64,000 nt of DNA from positions 1 to 64,000 of the forward strand of contig NZ_FCON02000030.1 of the NCBI RefSeq assembly GCF_001544535.1, in the 5' to 3' direction. Below the pieces are notes generated by a model. It saw only the letters and a program-made list of their open reading frames with translations, made no database searches and was not told the DNA's origin. This document shows, in pieces, positions 26,126 to 34,339 of this stretch; position 1 is the first letter of the stretch; the number at the start of each line of letters is the position of its first letter. Source of the DNA: Caballeronia choica. GTDB taxonomy: Bacteria > Pseudomonadota > Gammaproteobacteria > Burkholderiales > Burkholderiaceae. The translations under genes were made by a program, and so were the position numbers.

Positions 26126-27443
26126 TCGCGAGCACATGGGCCTGTGGGCGTTCATTCGTCCGACGACGATTCACACCGCCGGATGGCGCTTTCCCGGCGC
26201 CAATCCACGGGCCAATTTCGACCTGGCCGAATTGACCCGCGCAGCCGTCAAACTCGAGAGCGCCTGCTTCGACGCGCTCTTCATGGCCGATCACCTGTCG
26301 CTGTTGAACATGCCGATGGACGGTCTCAAGCGCAGTCACACCGCAACATCGTTCGAGCCGCTCACGCTGTTGTCCGCGCTTTCGTCGCTGACGCAGCGCA
26401 TCGGGCTGGTCGCCACGGGCTCCACGACATTCGACGAGCCGTTCCATACCGCCCGCCGTTTCGCTTCGCTCGATCATCTGAGCGGCGGGCGCGCCGGCTG
26501 GAACATCGTCACGACCGCGAATCCCGATGCCGCGCGCAATTTCGGCTTCGAGGACCTGCTCGGTCGCGACGAGCGCTATGAGCGTGCGCGCGAATTCGTG
26601 CGCATCGTCACGGGTCTTTGGGACAGTTGGCATGACGACGCGTTCGTTTGCGATGCGGCCGAAGGCATCTTTTTCGATCCGCGCAAGATGCACGCGCTCA
26701 ATCACAAGGGACGTTATTTCGAAGTCGACGGCCCGCTCAATATCGCGCGGCCGCCGCAGGGATGGCCGGTCCTCGTGCAAGCGGGCGCGTCGGCCGCCGG
26801 CATGCGGCTTGCTGCCGAATCGGCTGACGTCGTCTTCACCGCGCAAACCTCGCTCGAAGGCGCGCAGGCGTTCTATCGCGACATCAAGCGGCAGACCGTC
26901 GCCGCAGGGAGGCTCGAGGACCCATGCAGGGTGATGCTGGGCACGCTGGTCGTCGTCGGCAGGACGGAGCAGGAAGCGCGCGACAAACGCGCGCTGATGG
27001 ACCGGCTCGTGCATACCGATAGCGCGCTGGCGTCGCTGTCGGTGGCTTTGGGTCACGACATTTCAGCGCTCGATCCGGACGGACCCTTGCCCGAACTCCC
27101 GGTCACGAATCAGGGCGTCAGCAGCCAGCGGCGGGTGCTGGAAATCGCGCGCCGCGAGGGGTTGACGACAGTCCGCGAGATGGCCCAGCGTGTCGGCGGG
27201 TACTTCGGACACGAGGTCGTCGGAACACCGGCGCAAGTCGCCGACCAATTCGAACGGTGGTTCAGGGAAAGAGCCTGCGACGGCTTCATCGTGATGTTTC
27301 CATACCTGCCGCAAGGCCTCGACGATTTCGTCGACGAGGTCGTGCCGATCCTGCAGGAGCGCAATCTCTTTCGAAGAGGTTACGAAGGATCGACCTTGCG
27401 CGAGCATCTCGGGTTGTCCAGACCGGCCAACCAGTTTCTCTGA
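26118..27443 (+). CDS. LLM-class flavin-dependent monooxygenase (NtaA/DszA family)
   Basis: A 441-residue FMNH2-dependent monooxygenase of the nitrilotriacetate/dibenzothiophene-sulfone branch. Recognisable blocks are MGLWAFIRPTTIHTAGWRFP, ALFMADHLSLLN, SLDHLSGGRAGWNIVTT and VLVQAGASAAGMRLAAESAD. Members oxidise sulfonates, sulfones, amines or hydrocarbons using reduced flavin from a separate reductase. The ATG at 26118 has GAGG upstream. The flavodoxin-fold reductase at 22304 is a possible partner, although LLM enzymes usually pair with a short flavin reductase not seen here. Confidence 0.9.
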   Translation: MTDREHMGLWAFIRPTTIHTAGWRFPGANPRANFDLAELTRAAVKLESACFDALFMADHLSLLNMPMDGLKRSHTATSFEPLTLLSALSSLTQRIGLVATGSTTFDEPFHTARRFASLDHLSGGRAGWNIVTTANPDAARNFGFEDLLGRDERYERAREFVRIVTGLWDSWHDDAFVCDAAEGIFFDPRKMHALNHKGRYFEVDGPLNIARPPQGWPVLVQAGASAAGMRLAAESADVVFTAQTSLEGAQAFYRDIKRQTVAAGRLEDPCRVMLGTLVVVGRTEQEARDKRALMDRLVHTDSALASLSVALGHDISALDPDGPLPELPVTNQGVSSQRRVLEIARREGLTTVREMAQRVGGYFGHEVVGTPAQVADQFERWFRERACDGFIVMFPYLPQGLDDFVDEVVPILQERNLFRRGYEGSTLREHLGLSRPANQFL

Positions 27444-27465
27444 ACGACAGCCGGGCATCCGATCC

Positions 27466-27484
27466 ACTGTACTGTCGGTACTGT
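27466..27484. promoter_or_regulatory. Repeated ACTGT/GTACTGT motif before MarR gene
   Basis: Three ACTGT elements, two of them as GTACTGT separated by CG, lie just after the monooxygenase stop and directly before an AT-rich TATAAAAAAA stretch, about 165 bases upstream of the marR-type gene. This looks like a regulator site overlapping a promoter. The partial dyad would suit a dimeric MarR protein, but no consensus is known to me. Confidence 0.35.
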
Positions 27485-27646
27485 ATAAAAAAATCTTGTG
27501 AATAGGTGCGTAGTCACGTAATATGGAATCCTGTTGCTCATCGGCTTTCGATGCGGCTTTGAGCCAAACGATCGGGCCGATGCGCTTTTGTATTCCCGGC
27601 GGACGTTAAGCAAGCTTTAGCTCCGTCACGTTGCAGGAATGACTCA

Positions 27647-28156
27647 ATGAACGCACGTGTCGAAGGTCACAAGGCAAAGACGGGTCCAGCGCAAATGGCC
27701 GATCTGGTGTCGCAATGCGCGCTGTTCGACGTGAACCGGCTCGCGAGGCTCCTGGCTGGCCTCTACAACGCGAAGATGAAAGACGTTCCGCTTTCGATCT
27801 CGCAGTACACGCTGGTGGTCAATATCGAGGCACTCGCGCCGGCGCGCGTCACGGATGTGGCGAACGCCATGTTGATGGACCGGACGAGCATCACGCGCCT
27901 CACCGAGCCGCTGATCGCGCGAGGTTTGCTCAAGATCGCGCAGGGCGAGGAAGATCGCCGGGTCAAGCATCTGACGGTCACCGCGAAGGGGCGCACCGCC
28001 CTGCGGGCCAGCGAACAGGCCTGGCAGGACGCGCAGCGAGCCGTTTATGATGCCATTGGTCCCGAGCAATGGAAGCTGCTTCGCAAGACGCTGCGCGATA
28101 CCGTTCATATGGTTCGCGAACACGCGCGCGACGAGAGCGCGGCCGAACAGGAGTGA
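27647..28156 (+). CDS. MarR-family transcriptional regulator
   Basis: A 169-residue winged-helix regulator. The DNA-recognition region is ARVTDVANAMLMDRTSITRL, the wing is GEEDRRVKHLTVTAKG, and the dimer helices are at both ends. MarR proteins often sense aromatic acids or aryl-CoA esters and repress catabolic genes. It is convergent with the thiolase gene, and upstream lie the monooxygenase and symporter genes, so it is a reasonable candidate regulator of the island. Confidence 0.9.
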   Translation: MNARVEGHKAKTGPAQMADLVSQCALFDVNRLARLLAGLYNAKMKDVPLSISQYTLVVNIEALAPARVTDVANAMLMDRTSITRLTEPLIARGLLKIAQGEEDRRVKHLTVTAKGRTALRASEQAWQDAQRAVYDAIGPEQWKLLRKTLRDTVHMVREHARDESAAEQE

Positions 28157-28158
28157 AC

Positions 28159-28180
28159 GGTTGCGGCGAGCGCCGCAACC
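28159..28180. terminator. Hairpin between convergent MarR and thiolase genes
   Basis: A perfect nine-base stem, GGTTGCGGC with GCCGCAACC, closed by a four-base loop, sits three bases after the MarR stop in the 120-base gap between convergent genes. There is no clear T run. Its position suggests a bidirectional transcript end. Confidence 0.6.
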
Positions 28181-28276
28181 ATTGCGCCTTCATTGCGCCT
28201 TCATCCCACGAAAGTTCAAGCAAGGCCGGCCGCCCGAATTGGCGACCGGCCCGCTCGCGCATGCTGCGCGCTTCAC

Positions 28277-29464
28277 TCACACGCGTTCGAAGACAGCGGC
28301 GATGCCTTGCCCGCCGCCGATGCACATCGTCACGAGCGCGTATTTCCCGCCGATCCGATGCAACTCGTGAATCGCCTTGGTCGAGATGATGGCGCCGGTC
28401 GCGCCGATCGGATGCCCTAGCGAGATCCCCGAGCCGTTCGGATTCACGATCGCCGGATCGAGCTCAAGTTGCCGCGTGACGGCGCACGCCTGCGCGGCGA
28501 ACGCCTCGTTTGCCTCGACCGTGGCGAGGTCCGACACCGACAAGCCCGCGCGCTGAAGCGCCTGGCGCGCGGCCGGCACGGACCCGATGCCCATGATCTT
28601 CGGCTCGACACCCGCGTGCCCATAGCTGACGAGGCGCGCGAGCGGCGTCAATCCGTGCGCCTTGATCGCTTCGGCCGATGCGAGCACCAGCGCAGCCGCA
28701 CCGTCGTTGACGCCCGAAGAATTGCCGGCCGTCACGCTGCCGTCTTTCTTGAACGCGGGCTTCATCTTCGCGAGCGCTTCGACGGTCGTCTCGCCCTTCA
28801 CGTGCTCGTCGACTTTAAACGTGATGGATTGCCGCGACTTGACGATCTGCACCGGCACGATCTGGCTTTGGAAATAGCCGCTCTCCGTCGCCGCTGCGGC
28901 CCGACGGTGGCTTTCGGCCGCGAGTGAATCCATGTCGACGCGCGACACGCCGAACTCTTCGGCGACGTTCTCGGCCGTGACGCCCATGTGGATCTTGTGC
29001 ATCGGATCATGCAACACCCCTACGGTGTAGTCGAGCAACTGCGTGTCGCCCATGCGCGCGCCCCAGCGCGCCGATTGCATCAAGTAGGGGCCGCGTGACA
29101 TCGACTCCGCGCCGCCCGCCACGGCAATATCGCAAAGGCCGAGCGCTACGTTCTGCGCAGCCGAGACGATGGCCTGCACGCCGGAGCCGCACAGCCGGTT
29201 CACGTTGAAGGCCGGCGTCGTGACCGGCATGCCCGCCGAGAGCGCGGCGACCCGGCTCAGGTATGCATCCATCGGCTCCGTTGGAATCACGTTGCCCAAT
29301 ACGACGTGACCGACTTTCTCCGGGGCGACCGCGGCACGCGCCAACGCTTCCTTGACGACCAGCGTCGCAAGTTCGTTGAGCGGCGTGTCCTTCAGGCTGC
29401 CACCGAATGTGCCGATTGCGGTTCGCACTGCGCTTACAACAAAGACTTCCTTCAAGGCTGTCAT
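28277..29464 (-). CDS. Acetyl-CoA acetyltransferase / beta-ketothiolase
   Basis: A 395-residue thiolase of the degradative/biosynthetic PhaA-BktB type. The acyl-accepting Cys92 is in NVNRLCGSG. The active-site blocks VEANEAFAAQ, GSGISLGHPIGATGA and the second Cys in MCIGGGQG are intact. It cleaves 3-ketoacyl-CoA with CoA, or condenses in reverse. It is the first of three minus-strand genes with the HCCA-isomerase-like protein and the divergent SDR, and it is the expected final step of a CoA-dependent pathway. Confidence 0.92.
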   Translation of the reverse strand: MTALKEVFVVSAVRTAIGTFGGSLKDTPLNELATLVVKEALARAAVAPEKVGHVVLGNVIPTEPMDAYLSRVAALSAGMPVTTPAFNVNRLCGSGVQAIVSAAQNVALGLCDIAVAGGAESMSRGPYLMQSARWGARMGDTQLLDYTVGVLHDPMHKIHMGVTAENVAEEFGVSRVDMDSLAAESHRRAAAATESGYFQSQIVPVQIVKSRQSITFKVDEHVKGETTVEALAKMKPAFKKDGSVTAGNSSGVNDGAAALVLASAEAIKAHGLTPLARLVSYGHAGVEPKIMGIGSVPAARQALQRAGLSVSDLATVEANEAFAAQACAVTRQLELDPAIVNPNGSGISLGHPIGATGAIISTKAIHELHRIGGKYALVTMCIGGGQGIAAVFERV

Positions 29465-29517
29465 CGAGAGTCACCTGCTTTGATGGTTGAGTGGGGTTTG
29501 CGCCGAACGGCACGCGC

Positions 29518-30108
29518 TCACGCCTCGGCGAGCAGTTCCTCGACATACCGGATGCGATCCTGGCCGAAGAACATCTTCGGCCCGACGAAGACCGTCGGTG
29601 CGCCGAACAGGCCGCGATCGATTGCTGCCTGTGTGTCCGTCTTGAGCTTGTCCTTGATCCGGGCGTCCTGCGTCGCTGCAACGATGCGCTTCACGTCGAG
29701 ATCTGCCGCACGCAGCACGTCGCCGATGACGGCGGGATCGGCCATGTTCAGCGGCTTGCCCCACATCGCGTGGAAGATCGCATCCGAGTAGCGCTCGAGG
29801 ATTCCTTCTTCCTGAGCGAAGATTGCGCCACGCATCAGCACCAGAGTATTGATGGGGAAGTATGGATTCACTTCGAACGGCACCCCGTATCGTTCAGCGA
29901 AGAATTCCATGTCCTTGACCATCCATTCGCGCTTGGCGGGGATGTCCATCGGCGACTGATTCGACGTTTGCTGGAACACGCCTCCGAGCAGGATCGGATG
30001 GTAGTTGACGGTTGCACCCGTGCGATGAATGAGGCCGGGCATCTGCTTATAGGCAAGGTAGCTGGTTGGACTGCCGTAGTCGAAATAGAAATCGATGCTC
30101 TGGGACAT
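29518..30108 (-). CDS. 2-hydroxychromene-2-carboxylate isomerase-like (DsbA-fold) protein
   Basis: A 196-residue kappa-GST/DsbA-fold protein. FYFDYGSPTSYLAY holds the catalytic Ser used for glutathione activation in HCCA isomerases; GAPTVFVGPKMFFGQDRI is the conserved cis-Pro region. In naphthalene catabolism the enzyme isomerises hydroxychromene carboxylate using glutathione. Here it lies between the thiolase and an SDR and near a GST, so a glutathione-dependent isomerisation in an aromatic pathway is likely, but the actual substrate is unknown. Confidence 0.88.
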   Translation of the reverse strand: MSQSIDFYFDYGSPTSYLAYKQMPGLIHRTGATVNYHPILLGGVFQQTSNQSPMDIPAKREWMVKDMEFFAERYGVPFEVNPYFPINTLVLMRGAIFAQEEGILERYSDAIFHAMWGKPLNMADPAVIGDVLRAADLDVKRIVAATQDARIKDKLKTDTQAAIDRGLFGAPTVFVGPKMFFGQDRIRYVEELLAEA

Positions 30109-30131
30109 GCTGCCTCCGTTGGTTGCGTGAA

Positions 30132-30881
30132 TCAGAAGTTGGTGATGATTTCAAGGTACGGGCGGATATCGAGTTCGAAGGTCCATGCGCTGCGCTTTTG
30201 CGTATGCAGGAACCAGTAGGTATCGGCGATGTCGTCCGGCGCTAGAAGGCCGTCTGCGGGACGTTCGGCCACGAGTTCGGGGAATCGCTCGCGCACGAAC
30301 GGGGTATCGATGGGGCCGTCGATCACCGGATGCACGACGTGCAAGCCTTGCTTGCCGAATTCGCGAGCCATGGACTGCGCAAGCGAGCGCAAACCATGTT
30401 TGGCGCCCGCGAAAGCGCTATAGCCCTCGGCACCGCGAATGCTGGCGGTCGCTCCCGTGAAGAAGATCGTGCCCTGGCCGCGCGGCGCCATATAGCGCGC
30501 GGCTTCACGTCCGGTGAGAAAGCCGGAGAAGCAGGCCATTTCCCAGACCTTGTAGTACTTCTGCGCAGTGGTCTCGCGTACGTTGAACTGTACGTTCGCG
30601 CCAATGTTGAACACGACAATGGAGAGCGGCCCGATTTCGTTTTCGATGCGCTCAAAGAGAGACATGACCTGTTCTTCCTTTCGCGCATCGCAGCCGAATG
30701 CGTGCACCTTTCCGCCGCTAGAGCGGATTTCGTCGACGAGCGGCTGAAGTTGTTCGGCGTTGCGTCGGGCGATGCATACGTTCAGACCTTCGCTGGCGAA
30801 GCGGCGAGCGAGCGCTGAACCGAGACTGTCGCCTGCGCCCATGATCAGAGCGGTGTTGGGCGTGGTGGTGAGGGTATTCAC
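30132..30881 (-). CDS. Divergent SDR with enoyl-reductase-like Y-x6-K spacing
   Basis: A 249-residue Rossmann SDR. Its glycine motif is IMGAGDSLGSALARR, with Ser where classical SDRs have the second Gly; NNAG is replaced by VFNIGA. At the active site YSAFAGAK has Phe at the YxxxK position and a Tyr seven residues before Lys, the spacing seen in FabI-type enoyl-ACP reductases. I chose the GTG start behind AAGGAG over an ATG at 30902 because that ATG overlaps the ribosome site. Its C-terminal SAWTFELDIRPY matches SAWTLEADLRPY of the divergent SDR, so the two are related. Confidence 0.85.
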   Translation of the reverse strand: MNTLTTTPNTALIMGAGDSLGSALARRFASEGLNVCIARRNAEQLQPLVDEIRSSGGKVHAFGCDARKEEQVMSLFERIENEIGPLSIVVFNIGANVQFNVRETTAQKYYKVWEMACFSGFLTGREAARYMAPRGQGTIFFTGATASIRGAEGYSAFAGAKHGLRSLAQSMAREFGKQGLHVVHPVIDGPIDTPFVRERFPELVAERPADGLLAPDDIADTYWFLHTQKRSAWTFELDIRPYLEIITNF

Positions 30882-30957
30882 GGGGGGGGTGTCTCCTTGC
30901 ATTTAGGTGTGGACACACGTATCTTAGTTTCAACGCCGCAGTTTTGCAAATCAGTAG

Positions 30958-31001
30958 TAGCACGCATCACAGAGCACGCATCACAGAGCACGCATCACGG
31001 C
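30958..31001. repeat. Tandem 14-base repeat in SDR divergent promoter
   Basis: The unit AGAGCACGCATCAC occurs so that CACGCATCAC appears three times here, but only twice at the equivalent place in copy A (about 21390-21414). It lies about 60 bases before the plus-strand SDR start. The change in unit number between otherwise near-identical copies is a slippage signature and may alter regulator spacing. Confidence 0.8.
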
Positions 31002-31055
31002 AGACAGCGGCAAATCGGAATTCACAAGCAACGACGAACGGTCGACGGAGCAGCG

Positions 31056-31787
31056 ATGAACAACGCATCGAAGAAAGTGGCAGTGGTAGCTGGGGTCGGA
31101 GAAGGTCTGGGGCAGGCGATTGCACGGCGCTTCGCGACGGACTACCACGTGGTGATGTTTGCCCGCGATCTGGACAAGCTCCAGGGCTATGCACAGCAGT
31201 TGCGCGAGGCGGGAGGCGAGGCCACCGGCATGAAGGTGGACTTGCGCGTGGAGGGCGAGATTGTGGAAGCGCTCGCGCGCATCGAGAAGGAGATCGGGCC
31301 GATTGAAGTAGCGGTGTACAACGCAGGCGCACAGCACCGCAAGCCGCTCCTGGAGATCAGTGGCGACGCGTTCGAGAAGGTGTGGCGGCTCGCGGCATTC
31401 GGTGCGTTCGTGTTCGGTCGCGAGGCAGTGCGGCATATGGAGCCGCGCGGCAAGGGCACGATCCTATTCACGGGAGCGACCTCGTCACTGCGCGGCGGGG
31501 CGAACTTCGGCGCGTTCGCGGCGGCGAAGTTCGCCACGCGCGCGGTGATGCAAAGCATTGCACGCGAATTCGGACCCAAGGGCATTCACGCGGCGACCGT
31601 CATCATCGACGGAGCGGTGGATATGCCGGCGATCCATCGGCTCATGCCGGAGCTCGTGAAGAGCCTGCCGCCAGACGGGATGCTGTCGACCGAGCAGGTG
31701 GCGGAAACCTATTACCAGATTCATCGCCAGCACCGCAGCGCATGGACGCTCGAAGCGGACCTGCGACCCTATAGCGAGAAATTCTGA
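31056..31787 (+). CDS. Atypical SDR-family protein, copy B
   Basis: A 243-residue protein differing from the copy at 21472 by only a few residues (for example KLQGY for KLHGY and STEQVAE for STDQVAE). It shares the intact VAGVGEGLG nucleotide motif and the loss of catalytic Tyr (FAAAK). It is transcribed divergently from the SDR at 30132 and in line with the GST and CoA-transferase downstream, with a 13-base gap to the GST gene, so it likely heads that operon. Confidence 0.87.
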   Translation: MNNASKKVAVVAGVGEGLGQAIARRFATDYHVVMFARDLDKLQGYAQQLREAGGEATGMKVDLRVEGEIVEALARIEKEIGPIEVAVYNAGAQHRKPLLEISGDAFEKVWRLAAFGAFVFGREAVRHMEPRGKGTILFTGATSSLRGGANFGAFAAAKFATRAVMQSIAREFGPKGIHAATVIIDGAVDMPAIHRLMPELVKSLPPDGMLSTEQVAETYYQIHRQHRSAWTLEADLRPYSEKF

Positions 31788-31800
31788 CGGGAGCGCGACC

Positions 31801-32472
31801 ATGGAGGAGACAGACCTGACCCTGTGGGGAATGGGCACCGTACGCAATCTCAGGGTCCACTGGATGCTCATGGAGATGGGCCTGGATTACACGTTCCACC
31901 CGGTTCATCCGCGCAGTGGGGAGACGTATAGCGACGAGTTTCTGAAGATCAATCCGCGCCATAAGGTGCCGGTGCTTCGGCACCGCAATGTCGTGGTCAC
32001 GGAAAGTGCCGCGATCATCGGCTACGTCAGCGAAGCGTTCGCAGCGCCCGCCGGCATTTACGTGCCGCAGAACGCACAGGAGCGCGCGAAGCTGAACGAA
32101 TGGTGCTTCTTCATCATGACGGAGTTCGACGCGCATACGCTGTATGTGATCCGCCGCCACACCACGTTTTCGAGCCTGTACGGCGAAGCGCCGACCGCCT
32201 GCAAAGCTGCCAAGGAGTATTTCATGGACCAGCTCCAGGCGATCTCGCCGATGATCGGCGAGGGCGGCTTCCTGCTCGGCGGGAAGCTTAGCTGCGCGGA
32301 CATTCTTTTGACCACCTGCATCGACTGGGCGATCGAATACGGATTCGAGCTGCCGCCGAACATCGTCGCTTACCACAAAGGCCATTCGAACCGTCCCGCG
32401 TACAAGAGCGCGTTCAACAAGACTTTCATGGACCCAGCGAGCATTCCCGAACTGATGCAGATACCGCGATAG
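31801..32472 (+). CDS. Glutathione S-transferase family protein
   Basis: A 223-residue GST-fold protein. The thioredoxin-like half has TVRNLRVHWMLMEMGLDYTF and the gamma-site KVPVLRHRNVVVTESAAIIG (cis-Pro and Glu-Ser). The helical half has GGKLSCADILLTTCIDW. It fits bacterial GSTs found in aromatic pathways, where they isomerise, cleave ethers or dehalogenate. It shares an operon with the SDR before it and the CoA-transferase after it. Confidence 0.88.
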   Translation: MEETDLTLWGMGTVRNLRVHWMLMEMGLDYTFHPVHPRSGETYSDEFLKINPRHKVPVLRHRNVVVTESAAIIGYVSEAFAAPAGIYVPQNAQERAKLNEWCFFIMTEFDAHTLYVIRRHTTFSSLYGEAPTACKAAKEYFMDQLQAISPMIGEGGFLLGGKLSCADILLTTCIDWAIEYGFELPPNIVAYHKGHSNRPAYKSAFNKTFMDPASIPELMQIPR

Positions 32473-32531
32473 CCCCCGGGCCCGGCTGCCAAAAGTCGCT
32501 TTAGGAAACCCTTAATACATTGGAGAAGATG

Positions 32532-33728
32532 ATGTCCGGACCACTCAGCGGTGTCACTGTGCTGGATATTTCAACTGTCGTGGCCGGGCCGCTGGCCACC
32601 ATGCACCTTGCCGATCAGGGCGCCAACGTGATCAAGGTCGAGCCGCCGGGCGGCGACATCAATCGCCGCAGCCGTCAGAAAGTCAGCGAGAACGGCCAGT
32701 TCTCCGCGCTTTTCATATCGACGAATCACGGCAAGCGTTCGATCGCGCTGGATCTCAAGAACCCGGACGCGATGGCCGTGTTTCGCAAGCTGCTGCTCAA
32801 GGCCGATGTGCTCGTGCAGAACTTCCGCCCCGGCGCGACCGAGAAGCTCGGCATCGGATGGGAAGACGTCCGCAAGATCAATCCGCGCACCATCTATGTG
32901 TCGATCACGGGCGTCGGCGACGGTGGTCCTTATGTGCGCAAGCGCATCTATGACCCGATGATCCAGGCACTGTCGGGCATGGCCGACATCCAGTCGGAGC
33001 AGACCACGCGCCGTCCGCAGATGATTCGCACGATCCTCGCGGACAAGACGACGTCCATCTTTGCCGCGCAGGCGATCACCGCGGCGCTCTATGCGCGCGA
33101 GAAAACCGGTGTCGGTCAGCACATCAAGCTGTCGCTGCTGGGCACGATGCTGTCGTTCCTGTGGCCCGAGGCGATGATGCAGTACACGGTGGTCGGCCGC
33201 GAGAAGACCGCTGCCGCGACGAACGCAGGGCCGGATCTCGTATTCGAGGCGCGCGATGGCTTCATGACCGTCGGTACCATATCCGACCCCGAGTGGCAGG
33301 GCTTCTGCGATGCGGTCGAACGTCCGGAACTCAAGCAGGACGAACGCTTTGCCACAGCAGAGCTTCGCAATCTCAACAGCACCGAGCGCATCAACATGAT
33401 GGCCGGAATCCTGCGCGAGGGCGCTCGCGACGAGTGGCTGCGCCGTCTCGATCAAGCTGACGTGCCTTGTGCGCCCGTGCTCCGCCGCGACGAAATCATC
33501 GAGAACGAACAGGTCGTCGCCATGAATATGGTCCAGACGCTCCAGCAACCGTTTGTGGGCGAAGTGCGTCAACCGACCCCTGCAGCGCTGTTCGGCAGCA
33601 CGCCTTCAGCGATTCGCGGGCCCGCGCCCGGCATCGGCGAGCACACGCGAGATATCTTGTCCGAAGTCGGCTTGGGTGACACTGAGATCGATGCACTGAT
33701 CGCGTCGGGAGCAGCACGGGCGGGATGA
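32532..33728 (+). CDS. Class III (CaiB/BaiF) CoA-transferase
   Basis: A 398-residue family III CoA-transferase. The start has GPLSGVTVLDISTVVAGPLA and VIKVEPPGGD. The catalytic Asp is in RIYDPMIQALSGMAD. The small domain has FMTVGTISDPEWQGFCDAV. These enzymes move CoA from donors such as succinyl-CoA to a carboxylic acid, as in benzylsuccinate, carnitine and bile-acid pathways. The ATG at 32532 is five bases from GGAGA; the in-frame TTG at 32520 overlaps that site. It is the likely entry step of the CoA island. Confidence 0.92.
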   Translation: MSGPLSGVTVLDISTVVAGPLATMHLADQGANVIKVEPPGGDINRRSRQKVSENGQFSALFISTNHGKRSIALDLKNPDAMAVFRKLLLKADVLVQNFRPGATEKLGIGWEDVRKINPRTIYVSITGVGDGGPYVRKRIYDPMIQALSGMADIQSEQTTRRPQMIRTILADKTTSIFAAQAITAALYAREKTGVGQHIKLSLLGTMLSFLWPEAMMQYTVVGREKTAAATNAGPDLVFEARDGFMTVGTISDPEWQGFCDAVERPELKQDERFATAELRNLNSTERINMMAGILREGARDEWLRRLDQADVPCAPVLRRDEIIENEQVVAMNMVQTLQQPFVGEVRQPTPAALFGSTPSAIRGPAPGIGEHTRDILSEVGLGDTEIDALIASGAARAG

Positions 33729-33944
33729 GTTCGAGCCGGGCCTCTTCGTCGGTGGCCGGTGGCCGGTGTCCGGCCGGGGCTGCCGTAGACGAAGCCATCG
33801 CCATCACGCCGGATGTTCGCCCTCGCACACGCGACGGCGCATCCGGCGAGGGTCATGTCACGCCCATCCGTTGCATGCACCCTGAGATCGCTCATGAGCC
33901 GGGGGCGAGGCTGCATGGCTCGAATCGTTGTCAGCTGAATTCGC

Positions 33945-34080
33945 GAGTTCGACGCCTGCATCGTCCGCTCGCAACCCGAGATCACCGCCGAGTGCCTTGA
34001 GAATCCCGGCAAGCTCCGCGCGATTGCTCGCGCTGGTGTCGGCGTCGATAACATCGACGTGCCGAGCGCAGCACTTGCCC
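33945..34080 (+). pseudogene. D-2-hydroxyacid (phosphoglycerate) dehydrogenase fragment
   Basis: A 45-codon block reads EFDACIVRSQPEITAECLEN followed by KLRAIARAGVGVDNIDVPSA. This is the conserved substrate-domain segment of SerA-type dehydrogenases (D-A-x-I-V-R-S, then R-A-G-V-G-V-D-N-I-D). No start codon, nucleotide domain or active site flanks it. It is a clear leftover of a gene lost by rearrangement. Confidence 0.7.
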
Positions 34081-34124
34081 TCGGACCGCACCTCCACGCC
34101 CTCCTGATAGATCGTGGCCACGTC

Positions 34125-34190
34125 CACAGTGATTCGGCACATGCACGTAGGTCATCGTGGTCGATACCTCGCCATGACCAAGCTGCCAGA
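34125..34190 (-). pseudogene. Tyrosine recombinase (integrase) C-terminal fragment
   Basis: The minus strand encodes WQLGHGEVSTTMTYVHVPNH, matching the end of the catalytic domain of phage/integron integrases (LLGHxxVxTTxxYTHV, including the catalytic His and Tyr). Only about 20 codons remain. With the dehydrogenase fragment beside it and a long-type isocitrate lyase downstream, it suggests an old integration site. A chance match is possible because of the short length. Confidence 0.5.
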
Positions 34191-34210
34191 TACCCCACCC
34201 CCAACAGCCG

Positions 34211-34239
34211 AAAGCGCATTCCACATTACGGAACGCGCT
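34211..34239. promoter_or_regulatory. Imperfect palindrome with TTCC/GGAA core
   Basis: AAGCGCATTCC and GGAACGCGCTT form an inverted repeat with one mismatch around ACATTAC, about 230 bases upstream of aceA at the start of an AT-rich stretch. Palindromes with TTCC and GGAA arms are commonly bound by IclR-type regulators, which control glyoxylate-cycle and aromatic genes; assignment here is inference. Confidence 0.4.
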
Positions 34240-34339
34240 TCAAATTTCCGCTTCATCATTTTTTCGTCGCTTGAAAACATGTTTTGCATTGCAAAAATTG
34301 CTGTATACCTCATTGAAAAATAAGCATAAATTAAGTCCT

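Larger units (their letters stand above)
30801..31788. repeat. Direct repeat copy B (about 0.99 kb)
   Basis: This is the longer copy of the repeat at 21232-22204. Here the minus-strand SDR is complete beyond the repeat edge, so this copy probably represents the original arrangement. It holds the N-terminal 27 or so codons of that SDR, the shared divergent promoter and the plus-strand SDR. Confidence 0.9.

Noticed and set aside
32520..32531. TTG start for the CoA-transferase
   Set aside because: The TTG overlaps the GGAGA ribosome site that serves the ATG at 32532.
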